From Euwallacea fornicatus (taxonomy: Eukaryota > Arthropoda > Insecta > Coleoptera > Curculionidae), in the NCBI RefSeq assembly GCF_040115645.1, contig NW_027096057.1, positions 62,001 through 126,000 of the forward strand: a stretch of DNA of 64,000 bases. Reading direction: 5' to 3'. The notes beneath the pieces were generated by a model, which saw nothing but the letters and a program-made list of their open reading frames with translations, was not told where the DNA came from and did no database searches. Position numbers and translations under genes: made by a program. Below, piece after piece: positions 23,848-36,721 of the stretch; position 1 is the first letter of the stretch; the number at the start of each line of letters is the position of its first letter.

Positions 23848-25935
23848 AAGGCTTCATTGTATCTTGGTGAGTTTTCCAGAAAACGAGTAATTTATGTGCT
23901 CAAACACACATCTTTCGTGACTTTTCAAGCTTTGAACTTCCGTAACTTCGGCAAATGAGCTCCAACTACCTTCAAAATTTGACCACAGAATCACCTCGAC
24001 GAACTCTTTAACACGACTAAGAAGACTTCATTGTATCTTGGTGAGTTATCTAGAAAACGAGTAATTTATGTGCTCAAACACACATCTTTCGTGAATTTTC
24101 AAGCTTTGAACCTCCGTAACTTCGGCAACTGAGCTCCACATACGTTCAAAATTTGTCCACAGAATCACCTCAACGAGCTCTTTAACACTACTAAGAAGGC
24201 TTCATTGTATCTTGGTGAGTTAACTAAAAAACGAGTAATTTATGTGCTCAAGCACTCATCTTTCGTGACTTTTCAAGCTTTGAACTTCCGTAACTTCGGT
24301 AAATGAGCTCCAAATAGCTTCAAAATTTTACCACAGAATCACCTCGACGAACTCTTTAACACAACTAACAAGGCATCATTGTATCTTGGTGAGTTTTCTA
24401 GAAAACGAGTAATTTATGTGCTCAAACACACATCTTTCGTGACTTTTCAAGCTTTGAAACTCCGTAACTTCGGCAAATGAGCTCCAAATAGCTTCAAAAT
24501 TTTACCACAGAATCACCTCAACGAGCACTTTAACACGACTAATAAGGCTTCATTCTATCTTGGTGAGTTTTCTAGGAAACGAGTAATTTATGTGCACAAA
24601 CACACATCTTTCGTGACTTTTCAAGATTTGAACCTCCGTAACTTCGGCAAATGTGCTTCAAATTCCGTCAAAAATTGATCATAGAATCACCTCGTTGAGC
24701 TCTTCATCATGACTCATAAGGCTTCATTGTATCTTGGTGAGTTTTCCAGAAAACGAGTAATTTATGTGCACAAATACACTTTTTTCGTGACTTTTCAAGC
24801 TTTGAACCTCCGTAACTTCGGTAAATGTGCTTCAAATTGCTTAAAAAATTGATCATAGAATCATCTCGGTGAGCTCTTCATAATGACTCATAAGGCTTCA
24901 TTGTATCTTGGTGAGTTTTCTAGAAAACGAGTAATTTATGTGGACAAACACACATCTTTCGTGACTTTTCAAGCTTTGAAACTCCGTAACTTCGGCAAAT
25001 GAGCTCCAACTACCTTCAAAATTTGACCACAGAATCACCTCGACGAGTAATTTGACACGACTAATAAGGCTTCATTGTATCTTGGTGAGATTTCTAGAAA
25101 ACGAGTAATTTATGTGCACAAACACACTTCTTTCGTGACTTTTCAAGCTTTGAACCTCCGTAACTTCGGCAAATGAGTTCCAAATACCTTCGAAATTTTA
25201 CCTCACAGTCAGCTCGACGTTCTCTTTAACATGACTAATAAGGCTTCATTGTATCTTGGTGAGTTTTCTAGAAAACGAGTAATTTATGTGCACAAACACC
25301 TATCTTTCGTGACTTTTCAAGCTTTGAACTTCCGTAACTTCGGCAAATGAGCTTCAAATTTCGTCAAAAATTGATCATAGAATCACCTCGTTGAGCTCTT
25401 CATCATGACTCATAAGGCTTCATTGTATCTTGGTGAGTTTTCCAGAAAACGAGTAATTTATGTGCTCAAACACACATCTTTCGTGACTTTTCAATTTTTG
25501 AAACTCCGTAACTTCGGCAAATGAGCTCCAAATAGCTTCAAAATTTGACCACAGAATCACCTCGACGAGCACTTTAACACGACTAATAAGGCTTCATTGT
25601 ATCTTGGTGAGTTTTCCAGAAAACGAGTAATTTATGTGCTCAAACACACATCTTTCGTGACTTTTCAATTTTTGAAACTCCGTAACTTCGGCAAATGAGC
25701 TCCAAATAGCTTCAAAATTTGACCACAGAATCACCTCGACGAGCACTTTAACACGACTAATAAGGCTTCATTGTATCTTGGTGAGTTTTCTAGAAAACGA
25801 GTAATTTATGTGCACAAACACACTTCTTTCGTGACTTTTCAAGCTTTGAAACTCCGTAACTTCGGCAACTGAGCTCCACATACGTTCAAAATTTGACCAC
25901 AGAATCACCTCGACGAGCACTTTAACACGACTAAT
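23848..25935 (+). repeat. Thirteen-monomer HOR, unit 2 with one U monomer missing (2,088 bp)
   Basis: Monomers 138-149 repeat unit 1 except that the two consecutive U monomers (22978 and its left neighbour) are represented by one. The last monomer has a K tail instead of D. Either unit 1 gained a U monomer or unit 2 lost one. Confidence 0.9.
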
Positions 25936-26390
25936 AAGGCTTCATTGTATCTTGGTGAGTTTTCCAGAAAACGAGTAATTTATGTGCTCAAACACACATC
26001 TTTCGTGACTTTTCAATTTTTGAAACTCCGTAACTTCGGCAAATGAGCTCCACATACGTTCAAAATTTGTCCACAGAATCACCTCGACGAGCTCTTTAAC
26101 ACGACTAAGAAGACTTCATTGTATCTTGGTGAGTTATCTAGAAAACGAGTAATTTATGTGCTCAAACACACATCTTTCGTGAATTTTCAAGCTTTGAACC
26201 TCCGTAACTTCGGCAACTGAGCTCCACATACGTTCAAAATTTGTCCACAGAATCACCTCAACGAGCTCTTTAACACGACTAAGAAGGCTTCATTGTATCT
26301 TGGTGAGTTAACTAAAAAACGAGTAATTTATGTGCTCAAACACTCATCTTTCGTGACTTTTCAAGCTTTGAACTTCCGTAACTTCGGCAA

Positions 26391-26407
26391 ATGAGCTCCT
26401 ATAGCTT
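26391..26407 (+). other. 1-bp deletion in the array (first phase shift)
   Basis: The sequence reads gagctcctatagc where the standard is gagctccaaatagc. It shifts the 174-bp phase by 1 for the rest of the window and is the only length change in the first 35 kb. Confidence 0.93.
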
Positions 26408-26978
26408 CAAAATTTTACCACAGAATCACCTCGACGAACTCTTTAACACAACTAACAAGGCATCATTGTATCTTGGTGAGTTTTCTAGAAAACGAGTAAT
26501 TTATGTGCTCAAACACACATCTTTCGTGACTTTTCAAGCTTTGAACCTCCGTAACTTCGGTAAATGTGCTTCAAATTGCTTAAAAAATTGATCATAGAAT
26601 CATCTCGGTGAGCTCTTCATAATGACTCATAAGGCTTCATTGTATCTTGGTGAGTTATCTAGAAAACGAGTAATTTATGTGCACGAACACACTTCTTTCG
26701 TTACTTTTCAAGATTTGAACCTCCGTAACTTCGGCAAATGAGCTCCAAATAGCTTGAAAATTTTACCACAGAATCACCTCGACGAACTCTTTAACACAAC
26801 TAAGAAGGCTTCATTGTATCTTGGTGAGTTTTCTAGAAAACGAGTAATTTATGTGCTCAAACACACATCTTTCGTGACTTTTCAAGATTTGAACCTCCGT
26901 AACTTCGGCAAATGAGCTCCAAATAGCTTGAAAATTTTACCACAGAATCACCTCGACGAGCTCTTTAACATGACAAAT

Positions 26979-27326
26979 CAGGCCTCATTATATCTCGGTG
27001 AGTTTGCTAGAAAACGAGTAATTTATGTGCTCAAACACACATCTTTCGTGACTTTTCAAGCTTTGAACCTCCGTAACTTCGGCAAATGAGCTCCAAATAG
27101 CTTGAAAATTTTACCACAGAATCACCTCGACGAGCTCTTTAACATGACAAATCAGGCCTCATTATATCTCGGTGAGTTTTCCAGAAAACGAGTAATTTAT
27201 GTGCACAAACACACTTCTTTCGTTACTTTTCAAGCTTTGAACTTCCGTAACTTCGGCAAATGAGCTCCAACTACCTTCAGAATTTGACCACAGAATCACC
27301 TCGACGAGTAATTTGACACGACTTAT
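26979..27326 (+). repeat. Divergent monomer pair starting caggcctcattatatctcgg
   Basis: Two consecutive monomers (155's end leads into 156 and 157) begin caggcctcatta and continue tatctcggtgag, where all others have aaggcttcattg and tatcttggtgag. This gives a StuI site (aggcct). The first also has gtttgctag. The state is found only here, so it is either a young local change duplicated once or a relic of another subfamily. Confidence 0.85.
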
Positions 27327-28370
27327 AAGGCTTCATTGTATCTTGGTGAGATTTCTAGAAAACGAGTAATTTATGTGCTCAAACACACATCTTTCGTGAC
27401 TTTTCAATCTTTGAAACTCCGTAACTTCGGCAAATGAGCTCCAAATAGCTTCAAAATTTTACCACAGAATCACCTCAACGAGCTCTTTAACATGACTAAT
27501 AAGGCTTCATTGTATCTTGGTGAGTGTTCCAGAAAACGAGTAATTTATGTGCTCAAACACACATCTTTCGTGACTTTTCAAGCTTTGAACTTCCGTAACT
27601 TCGGCAAATGAGCTCCAACTACCTTCAAAATTTGACCACAGAATCACCTCGACGAGCTCTTTAACACGACTAAGAAGACTTCATTGTATCTTGGTGAGTT
27701 ATCTAGAAAACGAGTAATTTATGTGCTCAAACACACATCTTTCGTGAATTTTCAAGCTTTGAACCTCCGTAACTTCGGCAACTGAGCTCCACATACGTTC
27801 AAAATTTGTCCACAGAATCACCTCAACGAGCTCTTTAACACGACTAAGAAGGCTTCATTGTATCTTGGTGAGATTTATAGAAAACGAGTAATTTATGTGC
27901 ACAAACACACTTCTTTCGTGACTTTTCAAGCTTTGAAACTCCGTAACTTCGGCAAATGAGCTCCAAATAGCTTCAAAATTTGACCACAGAATCACCTCGA
28001 CGAGCACTTTAACACGACTAATAAGGCTTCATTGTATCTTGGTGAGTTTTCCAGAAAACGAGTAATTTATATGCTCAAACACACATCTTTCGTGACTTTT
28101 CAATCTTTGAAACTCCGTAACTTCGGCAAATGAGCTCCAAATAGCTTCAAAATTTGACCACAGAATCACCTCGACGAGCACTTTAACACGACTAATAAGG
28201 CTTCATTGTATCTTGGTTAGTTTTCTAGAAAACGAGTAATTTATGTGCACAAACACCTATCTTTCGTGACTTTTCAAGCTTTGAACTTCCGTAACTTCGG
28301 CAAATGAGCTTCAAATTCCGTCAAAAATTGATCATAGAATCACCTCGTTGAGCTCTTCATCATGACTCAT

Positions 28371-30284
28371 AAGGCTTCATTGTATCTTGGTGAGTTTTCC
28401 AGAAAACGAGTAATTTATGTGCTCAAACACACATCTTTCGTGACTTTTCAATTTTTGAAACTCCGTAACTTCGGCAAATGAGCTCCAAATAGCTTCAAAA
28501 TTTGACCACAGAATCACCTCGACGAGCACTTTAACACGACTAATAAGGCTTCATTGTATCTTGGTGAGTTTTCCAGAAAACGAGTAATTTATGTGCTCAA
28601 ACACACATCTTTCGTGACTTTTCAATTTTTGAAACTCCGTAACTTCGGCAAATGAGCTCCAAATAGCTTCAAAATTTGACCACAGAATCACCTCGACGAG
28701 CACTTTAACACGACTAATAAGGCTTCATTGTATCTTGGTGAGTTTTCTAGAAAACGAGTAATTTATGTGCACAAACACACTTCTTTCGTGACTTTTCAAG
28801 CTTTGAAACTCCGTAACTTCGGCAAATGAGCTCCAAATAGCTTCAAAATTTTACCACAGAATCACCTCAACGAGCTCTTTAACACGACTAATAAGGCTTC
28901 ATTGTATCTTGGTGAGTTTTCTAGAAAACGAGTAATTTATGTGCACAAACACACTTCTTTCGTGACTTTTCAAGCTTTGAAACTCCGTAACTTCGGCAAA
29001 TGAGCTCCAAATAGCTTCAAAATTTGACCACAGAATCACCTCGACGAGCTCTTTAACACGACTAATAAGGCTTCATTGTATCTTGGTGAGTTTTCTAGAA
29101 AACGAGTAATTTATGTGCACAAACACCTATCTTTCGTGACTTTTCAAGCTTTGAACTTCCGTAACTTCGGCAAATGAGCTTCAAATTCCGTCAAAAATTG
29201 ATCATAGAATCACCTCGTTGAGCTCTTCATCATGACTCATAAGGCTTCATTGTATCTTGGTGAGTTTTCCAGAAAACGAGTGATTTATGTGCTCAAACAC
29301 ACATCTTTCGTGACTTTTCAAGCTTTGAACCTCCGTAACTTCGGCAACTGAGCTCCACATACGTTCAAAATTTGACCACAGAATCACCTCGACGAGCACT
29401 TTAACACGACTAATAAGGCTTCATTGTATCTTGGTGAGTTTTCCAGAAAACGAGTAATTTATGTGCTCAAACACACATCTTTCGTGACTTTTCAAGCTTT
29501 GAACCTCCGTAACTTCGGCAACTGAGCTCCACATACGTTCAAAATTTGTCCACAGAATCACCTCAACGAGCTCTTTAACACGACTAAGAAGGCTTCATTG
29601 TGTCTTGGTGAGTTAACTAAAAAACGAGTAATTTATGTGCTCAAACACTCATCTTTCGTGACTTTTCAAGCTTTGAACTTCCGTAACTTCGGCAAATGAG
29701 CTCCAAATAGCTTCAAAATTTTACCACAGAATCACCTCGACGAACTCTTTAACACAACTAACAAGGCTTCATTGTATCTTGGTGAGTTTTCTAGAAAACG
29801 AGTAATTTATGTGCACAAACACACTTCTTTCGTGACTTTTCAAGTTTTGAAACTCCGTAACTTCGGCAAATGAGCTCCAAATAGCTTCAAAATTTTACCA
29901 CAGAATCACCTCAACGAGCTCTTTAACACGACTAAGAAGGCTTCATTGTATCTTGGTGAGATTTATAGAAAACGAGTAATTTATGTGCACAAACACACTT
30001 CTTTCGTGACTTTTCAAGCTTTGAAACTCCGTAACTTCTGCAAATGAGCTCCAAATAGCTTCAAAATTTGACCACAGAATCACCTCGACGAGCACTTTAA
30101 CACGACTAATAAGGCTTCATTGTATCTTGGTGAGTTTTCTAGGAAACGAGTAATTTATGTGCTCAAACACACATCTTTCGTGACTTTTCAAGATTTGGAC
30201 CTCCGTAACTTCGGCAAATGAGCTCCAAATAGCTTGAAAATTTTACCACAGAATCACCTCGACGAGCTCTTTAACATGACTAAT
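28371..30284 (+). repeat. Eleven monomers linking P-P, H, V-W, K, M and gtgtc landmark
   Basis: Monomers 164-174: two caatttttg-P monomers, three monomers H-Q, H with gagctc, V-W, then K (with gtgattt), M, gtgtc-S-J at 29589, caagttttg, atttat with cttctgcaaatg, and taggaaacg with gatttggacctcc. The part from 29415 on is repeated at 49424. Confidence 0.82.
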
Positions 30285-30806
30285 AAGGCTTCATTGTATC
30301 TTGGTGAGTTTTCCAGAAAACGAGTAATTTATGTGCTCAAACACACATCTTTCGTGACTTTTCAAGCTTTGAACTTCCGTAACTTCGGCAAATGAGCTCC
30401 AACTACCTTCAAAATTTGACCACAGAATCACCTCGACGAGCTCTTTAACACGACTAATAAGGCTTCATTGTATCTTGGTGAGTTTTCTAGAAAACGAGTA
30501 ATTTATGTGCACAGACACACATCTTTCGTGACTTTTCAAGCTTTGAACCTCCGTAACTTCGGCAAATGTGCTTCAAATTCCGTCAAAAATTGATCATAGA
30601 ATCACCTCGTTGAGCTCTTCATCATGACTCATAAGGCTTCATTGTATCTTGGTGAGTTTTCTAGAAAACGAGTAATTTATGTGCACAGACACACATCTTT
30701 CGTGACTTTTCAAGCTTTGAACCTCCGTAACTTCGGTAAATGTGCTTCAAATTGCTTAAAAAATTGATCATAGAATCATCTCGGTGAGCTCTTCATAATG
30801 ACTCAT
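29415..30806 (+). repeat. Long-range duplicated segment, copy A (8 monomers)
   Basis: Monomers 170-177 match 285-292 (49424-50815) at an offset of 20,009 bp (115 monomers less the 1-bp deletion near 35359). Shared private features are cttctgcaaatg, taggaaacg with gatttggacctcc, and the R-W, R-Z pair. A shorter relative is at 33765-34460 (M, gtgtc, caagttttg, cttctgc). Confidence 0.88.
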
Positions 30807-32546
30807 AAGGCTTCATTGTATCTTGGTGAGTTTTCTAGAAAACGAGTAATTTATGTGCACAAACACACTTCTTTCGTGACTTTTCAAGCTTTGAACCTCC
30901 GTAACTTCGGCAAATGTGCTTCAAATTCCGTCAAAAATTGATCATAGAATCACCTCGTTGAGCTCTTCATCATGACTCATAAGGCTTCATTGTATCTTGG
31001 TGAGTTTTCTAGAAAACGAGTAATTTATGTGCACAGACACACATCTTTCGTGACTTTTCAAGCTTTGAACCTCCGTAACTTCGGTAAATGTGCTTCAAAT
31101 TGCTTAAAAAATTGATCATAGAATCATCTCGGTGAGCTCTTCATAATGACTCATAAGGCTTCATTGTATCTTGGTGAGTTTTCTAGAAAACGAGTAATTT
31201 ATGTGCACAAACACACTTCTTTCGTGACTTTTCAAGCTTTGAAACTCCGTAACTTCGGCAAATGAGCTCCAAATAGCTTCAAAATTTGACCACAGAATCA
31301 CCTCGACGACCACTTTAACACGACTAATAAGGCTTCATTGTATCTTGGTGAGTTTTCCAGAAAACGAGTAATTTATGTGCTCAAACACACATCTTTCGTG
31401 ACTTTGCAATCTTTGAAACTCCGTAACTTCGGCAAATGAGTTCCAAATACCTTCGAAATTTTACCTCACAGTCAGCTCGACGTGCTCTTTAACATGACTA
31501 ATAAGGCTTCATTGTATCTTGGTGAGTTTTCCAGAAAACGAGTAATTTATGTGCACAAACACACTTCTTTCGTGACTTTTCAAGCTTTGAAACTCCGTAA
31601 CTTCGGCAAATGAGCTCCAAATAGCTTCAAAATTTGACCACAGAATCACCTCGACGAGCACTTTAACACGACTAATAAGGCTTCATTGTATCTTGGTGAG
31701 TTTTCTAGAAAACGAGTAATTTATGTGCACAAACACCTATCTTTCGTGACTTTTCAAGCTTTGAACTTCCGTAACTTCGGCAAATGAGCTTCAAATTCCG
31801 TCAAAAATTGATCATAGAATCACCTCGTTGAGCTCTTCATCATGACTCATAAGGCTTCATTGTATCTTGGTGAGTTTTCCAGAAAACGAGTAATTTATGT
31901 GCTCAAACACACATCTTTCGTGACTTTTCAAGCTTTGAACCTCCGTAACTTCGGCAACTGAGCTCCACATACGTTCAAAATTTGACCACAGAATCACCTC
32001 GACGAGCACTTTAACACGACTAATAAGGCTTCATTGTATCTTGGTGAGTTTTCTAGAAAACGAGTAATTTATGTGCACAAACACACATCTTTCGTGACTT
32101 TTCAAGCTTTGAACCTCCGTAACTTCGGTAAATGTGCTTCAAATTGCTTAAAAAATTGATCATAGAATCATCTCGGTGAGCTCTTCATAATGACTCATAA
32201 GGCTTCATTGTATCTTGGTGAGTTTTCTAGAAAACGAGTAATTTATGTGGACAAACACACATCTTTCGTGACTTTTCAAGCTTTGAACCTCCGTAACTTC
32301 GGTAAATGTGCTTCAAATTGCTTAAAAAATTGATCATAGAATCATCTCGGTGAGCTCTTCATAATGACTCATAAGGCTTCATTGTATCTTGGTGAGTTAT
32401 CTAGAAAACGAGTAATTTATGTGCACGAACACACTTCTTTCGTTACTTTTCAAGCTTTGAAACTCCGTAACTTCGGCAAATGAGCTCCAACTACCTTCAA
32501 AATTTGACCACAGAATCACCTCGACGACCACTTTAACACGACTAAT
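30285..32546 (+). repeat. R/Z block, long-range copy A (13 monomers)
   Basis: Monomers 175-187: N, R-W, R-Z, H-W, R-Z, H-D, ttgcaatc-U, H-P, V-W, L-K, h-Z, G-Z, E-D. The same order is found at 44552-46813 at an offset of 14,267 bp. The block marks the start of the class II-rich domain. Confidence 0.88.
30633..30806 (+). repeat. Class II monomer variant R (gtgcacagac, Z)
   Basis: The motif gtgcacagacacacatc is found only between about 30.4 and 50.8 kb, first at 30459 and last at 50642. R halves carry either a W-like tail (atgtgcttcaaattcc) or a Z tail, and they usually come as R-W, R-Z, H-W, R-Z. Restriction to one 20-kb domain indicates that the variant arose and spread locally. Confidence 0.9.
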
Positions 32547-32894
32547 AAGGCTTCATTGTATCTTGGTGAGTTTTCCAGAAAACGAGTAATTTATGTGCTC
32601 AAACACACATCTTTCGTGACTTTGCAATCTTTGAAACTCCGTAACTTCGGCAAATGAGTTCCAAATACCTTCGAAATTTTACCTCACAGTCAGCTCGACG
32701 TGCTCTTTAACATGACTAATAAGGCTTCATTGTATCTTGGTGAGTTTTCCAGAAAACGAGTAATTTATGTGCACAAACACACTTCTTTCGTGACTTTTCA
32801 AGCTTTGAAACTCCGTAACTTCGGCAAATGAGCTCCAAATAGCTTCAAAATTTGACCACAGAATCACCTCGACGAGCACTTTAACACGACTAAT
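32025..32894 (+). repeat. Five-monomer tandem duplication, unit 1 (870 bp)
   Basis: Monomers 185-189: h-Z, G-Z, E-D (ccaactacc), ttgcaatc-U, H-P. The next five monomers repeat the first four exactly in form. Confidence 0.88.
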
Positions 32895-33764
32895 AAGGCT
32901 TCATTGTATCTTGGTGAGTTTTCTAGAAAACGAGTAATTTATGTGCACAAACACACATCTTTCGTGACTTTTCAAGCTTTGAACCTCCGTAACTTCGGTA
33001 AATGTGCTTCAAATTGCTTAAAAAATTGATCATAGAATCATCTCGGTGAGCTCTTCATAATGACTCATAAGGCTTCATTGTATCTTGGTGAGTTTTCTAG
33101 AAAACGAGTAATTTATGTGGACAAACACACATCTTTCGTGACTTTTCAAGCTTTGAACCTCCGTAACTTCGGTAAATGTGCTTCAAATTGCTTAAAAAAT
33201 TGATCATAGAATCATCTCGGTGAGCTCTTCATAATGACTCATAAGGCTTCATTGTATCTTGGTGAGTTATCTAGAAAACGAGTAATTTATGTGCACGAAC
33301 ACACTTCTTTCGTTACTTTTCAAGCTTTGAAACTCCGTAACTTCGGCAAATGAGCTCCAACTACCTTCAAAATTTGACCACAGAATCACCTCGACGACCA
33401 CTTTAACACGACTAATAAGGCTTCATTGTATCTTGGTGAGTTTTCCAGAAAACGAGTAATTTATGTGCTCAAACACACATCTTTCGTGACTTTGCAATCT
33501 TTGAAACTCCGTAACTTCGGCAAATGAGTTCCAAATACCTTCGAAATTTTACCTCACAGTCAGCTCGACGTGCTCTTTAACATGACTAATAAGGCTTCAT
33601 TGTATCTTGGTGAGTTTTCCAGAAAACGAGTAATTTATGTGCTCAAACACACATCTTTCGTGACTTTTCAATTTTTGAAACACCGTAACTTCGGCAAATG
33701 AGCTCCAAATAGCTTCAAAATTTGACCACAGAATCACCTCGACGAGCACTTTAACACGACTAAT
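32895..33764 (+). repeat. Five-monomer tandem duplication, unit 2 (870 bp)
   Basis: Monomers 190-194 repeat h-Z, G-Z, E-D, ttgcaatc-U. The fifth is a different P monomer, L with caatttttg and gaaacaccgtaac, a private change also present at 49250 and 53078. Confidence 0.88.
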
Positions 33765-35156
33765 AAGGCTTCATTGTATCTTGGTGAGTTTTCCAGAAAA
33801 CGAGTAATTTATGTGCTCAAACACACATCTTTCGTGACTTTTCAAGCTTTGAACCTCCGTAACTTCGGCAACTGAGCTCCACATACGTTCAAAATTTGTC
33901 CACAGAATCACCTCAACGAGCTCTTTAACACGACTAAGAAGGCTTCATTGTGTCTTGGTGAGTTAACTAAAAAACGAGTAATTTATGTGCTCAAACACTC
34001 ATCTTTCGTGACTTTTCAAGCTTTGAACTTCCGTAACTTCGGCAAATGAGCTCCAAATAGCTTCAAAATTTTACAACAGAATCACCTCGACGAACTCTTT
34101 AACACAACTAACAAGGCTTCATTGTATCTTGGTGAGTTTTCTAGAAAACGAGTAATTTATGTGCACAAACACACTTCTTTCGTGACTTTTCAAGTTTTGA
34201 AACTCCGTAACTTCGGCAAATGAGCTCCAAATAGCTTCAAAATTTTACCACAGAATCACCTCAACGAGCTCTTTAACACGACTAAGAAGGCTTCATTGTA
34301 TCTTGGTGAGATTTATAGAAAACGAATAATTTATGTGCACAAACACACTTCTTTCGTGACTTTTCAAGCTTTGAAACTCCGTAACTTCTGCAAATGAGCT
34401 CCAAATAGCTTCAAAATTTGACCACAGAATCACCTCGACGAGCACTTTAACACGACTAATAAGGCTTCATTGTATCTTGGTGAGTTTTCTAGAAAACGAG
34501 TAATTTATGTGCACAAACACACTTCTTTCGTGACTTTTCAAGCTTTGAAACTCCGTAACTTCGGCAAATGAGCTCCAAATAGCTTCAAAATTTGACCACA
34601 GAATCACCTCGACGACCACTTTAACACGACTAATAAGGCTTCATTGTATCTTGGTGAGTTTTCCAGAAAACGAGTAATTTATGTGCTCAAACACACATCT
34701 TTCGTGACTTTTCAAGATTTGGACCTCCGTAACTTCGGCAAATGAGCTCCAAATAGCTTGAAAATTTTACCACAGAATCACCTCGACGAGCTCTTTAACA
34801 TGACAAATAAGGCTTCATTGGATCTTGGTGAGTTTTCTAGAAAACGAGTAATTTATGTGCTCAAACACACATCTTTCGTGACTTTTCAAGCTTTGAACCT
34901 CCGTAACTTCGGTAAATGTGCTTCAAATTGCTTAAAAAATTGATCATAGAATCATCTCGGTGAGCTCTTCATAATGACTCATAAGGCTTCATTGTATCTT
35001 GGTGAGTTATCTAGAAAACGAGTAATTTATGTGCACGAACACACTTCTTTCGTTACTTTTCAAGATTTGAACCTCCGTAACTTCGGCAAATGAGCTCCAA
35101 ATAGCTTGAAAATTTTACCACAGAATCACCTCGACGAACTCTTTAACACAACTAAG
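33765..35156 (+). repeat. Landmark block plus F / ggatc-Z / E cassette
   Basis: Monomers 195-202: M, gtgtc-S-J (with ttacaacag), caagttttg, atttat with cttctgc and aacgaataattt, H-D, gat-gacc F, ggatc-Z, E. The first four relate to 29415 and 49424; the last three relate to 20542, 43856 and 47162. Confidence 0.83.
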
Positions 35157-36721
35157 AAGGCTTCATTGTATCTTGGTGAGTTTTCCAGAAAACGAGTAAT
35201 TTATGTGCTCAAACACACATCTTTCGTGACTTTTCAATCTTTGAAACTCCGTAACTTCGGCAAATGAGCTCCAAATAGCTTCAAAATTTGACCACAGAAT
35301 CACCTCGACGAGCACTTTAACACGACTAATAAGGCTTCATTGTATCTTGGTGAGTTTTCAGAAAACGAGTAATTTATGTGCACAAACACACTTCTTTCGT
35401 GACTTTTCAAGCTTTGAAACTCCGTAACTTCGGCAAATGAGCTCCAAATAGCTTCAAAATTTGACCACAGAATCACCTCGACGACCACTTTAACACGACT
35501 AATAAGGCTTCATTGTATCTTGGTGAGTTTTCCAGAAAACGAGTAATTTATGTGCTCAAACACACATCTTTCGTGACTTTGCAATCTTTGAAACTCCGTA
35601 ACTTCGGCAAATGAGCTCCAAATAGCTTCAAAATTTTACCACAGAATCACCTCAACGAGCTCTTTAACATGACTAATAAGGCTTCATTGTATCTTGGTGA
35701 GTTTTCCAGAAAACGAGTAATTTATGTGCTCAAACACACATCTTTCGTGACTTTTCAAGCTTTGAACTTCCGTAACTTCGGCAAATGAGCTCCAACTACC
35801 TTCAAAATTTGACCACAGAATCACCTCGACGAGCTCTTTAACACGACTAATAAGGCTTCATTGTATCTTGGTGAGTTTTCTAGAAAACGAGTAATTTATG
35901 TGCACAGACACACATCTTTCGTGACTTTTCAAGCTTTGAACCTCCGTAACTTCGGCAAATGTGCTTCAAATTCCGTCAAAAATTGATCATAGAATCACCT
36001 CGTTGAGCTCTTCATCATGACTCATAAGGCTTCATTGTATCTTGGTGAGTTTTCTAGAAAACGAGTAATTTATGTGCACAGACACACATCTTTCGTGACT
36101 TTTCAAGCTTTGAACCTCCGTAACTTCGGTAAATGTGCTTCAAATTGCTTAAAAAATTGATCATAGAATCATCTCGGTGAGCTCTTCATAATGACTCATA
36201 AGGCTTCATTGTATCTTGGTGAGTTTTCTAGAAAACGAGTAATTTATGTGCACAAACACACTTCTTTCGTGACTTTTCAAGCTTTGAACCTCCGTAACTT
36301 CGGCAAATGTGCTTCAAATTCCGTCAAAAATTGATCATAGAATCACCTCGTTGAGCTCTTCATCATGACTCATAAGGCTTCATTGTATCTTGGTGAGTTT
36401 TCTAGAAAACGAGTAATTTATGTGCACAGACACACATCTTTCGTGACTTTTCAAGCTTTGAACCTCCGTAACTTCGGTAAATGTGCTTCAAATTGCTTAA
36501 AAAATTGATCATAGAATCATCTCGGTGAGCTCTTCATAATGACTCATAAGGCTTCATTGTATCTTGGTGAGTTTTCTAGAAAACGAGTAATTTATGTGCA
36601 CAAACACACTTCTTTCGTGACTTTTCAAGCTTTGAAACTCCGTAACTTCGGCAAATGAGCTCCAAATAGCTTCAAAATTTGACAACAGAATCACCTCGAC
36701 GACCACTTTAACACGACTAAT
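35157..36721 (+). repeat. R/Z block, nine monomers, copy A of 24-monomer-offset pair
   Basis: Monomers 203-211: caatctttg-P, H-D (with the 1-bp deletion), ttgcaatc-Q, N, R-W, R-Z, H-W, R-Z, H-D with gacaacag. They match 39332-40897 at an offset of 4,175 bp. The deletion is absent from the other copy, so it came after the duplication. Confidence 0.88.
35351..35366 (+). other. 1-bp deletion in the array
   Basis: The sequence reads gagttttcagaaaacg where the standard is gagttttccagaaaacg. It is absent from the duplicate copy at 39506, so it is younger than that duplication. Confidence 0.93.

Larger units (their letters stand above)
25936..28370 (+). repeat. Transitional zone with unusual monomers
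   Basis: Monomers 150-163 do not form an obvious HOR. They include a hybrid K-like tail with caaatgagctccacatacg (25936), the first indel of the window (about 26399), the divergent pair at 26979-27326, gagtgttccag (27501), atatgctc (28053) and cttggttag (28197). Unique substitutions are denser here than on either side. Confidence 0.8.

Noticed and set aside
35300..35488. Antisense open frame of 62 codons
   Set aside because: It is created by the 1-bp deletion near 35359, which joins two frames of the satellite.
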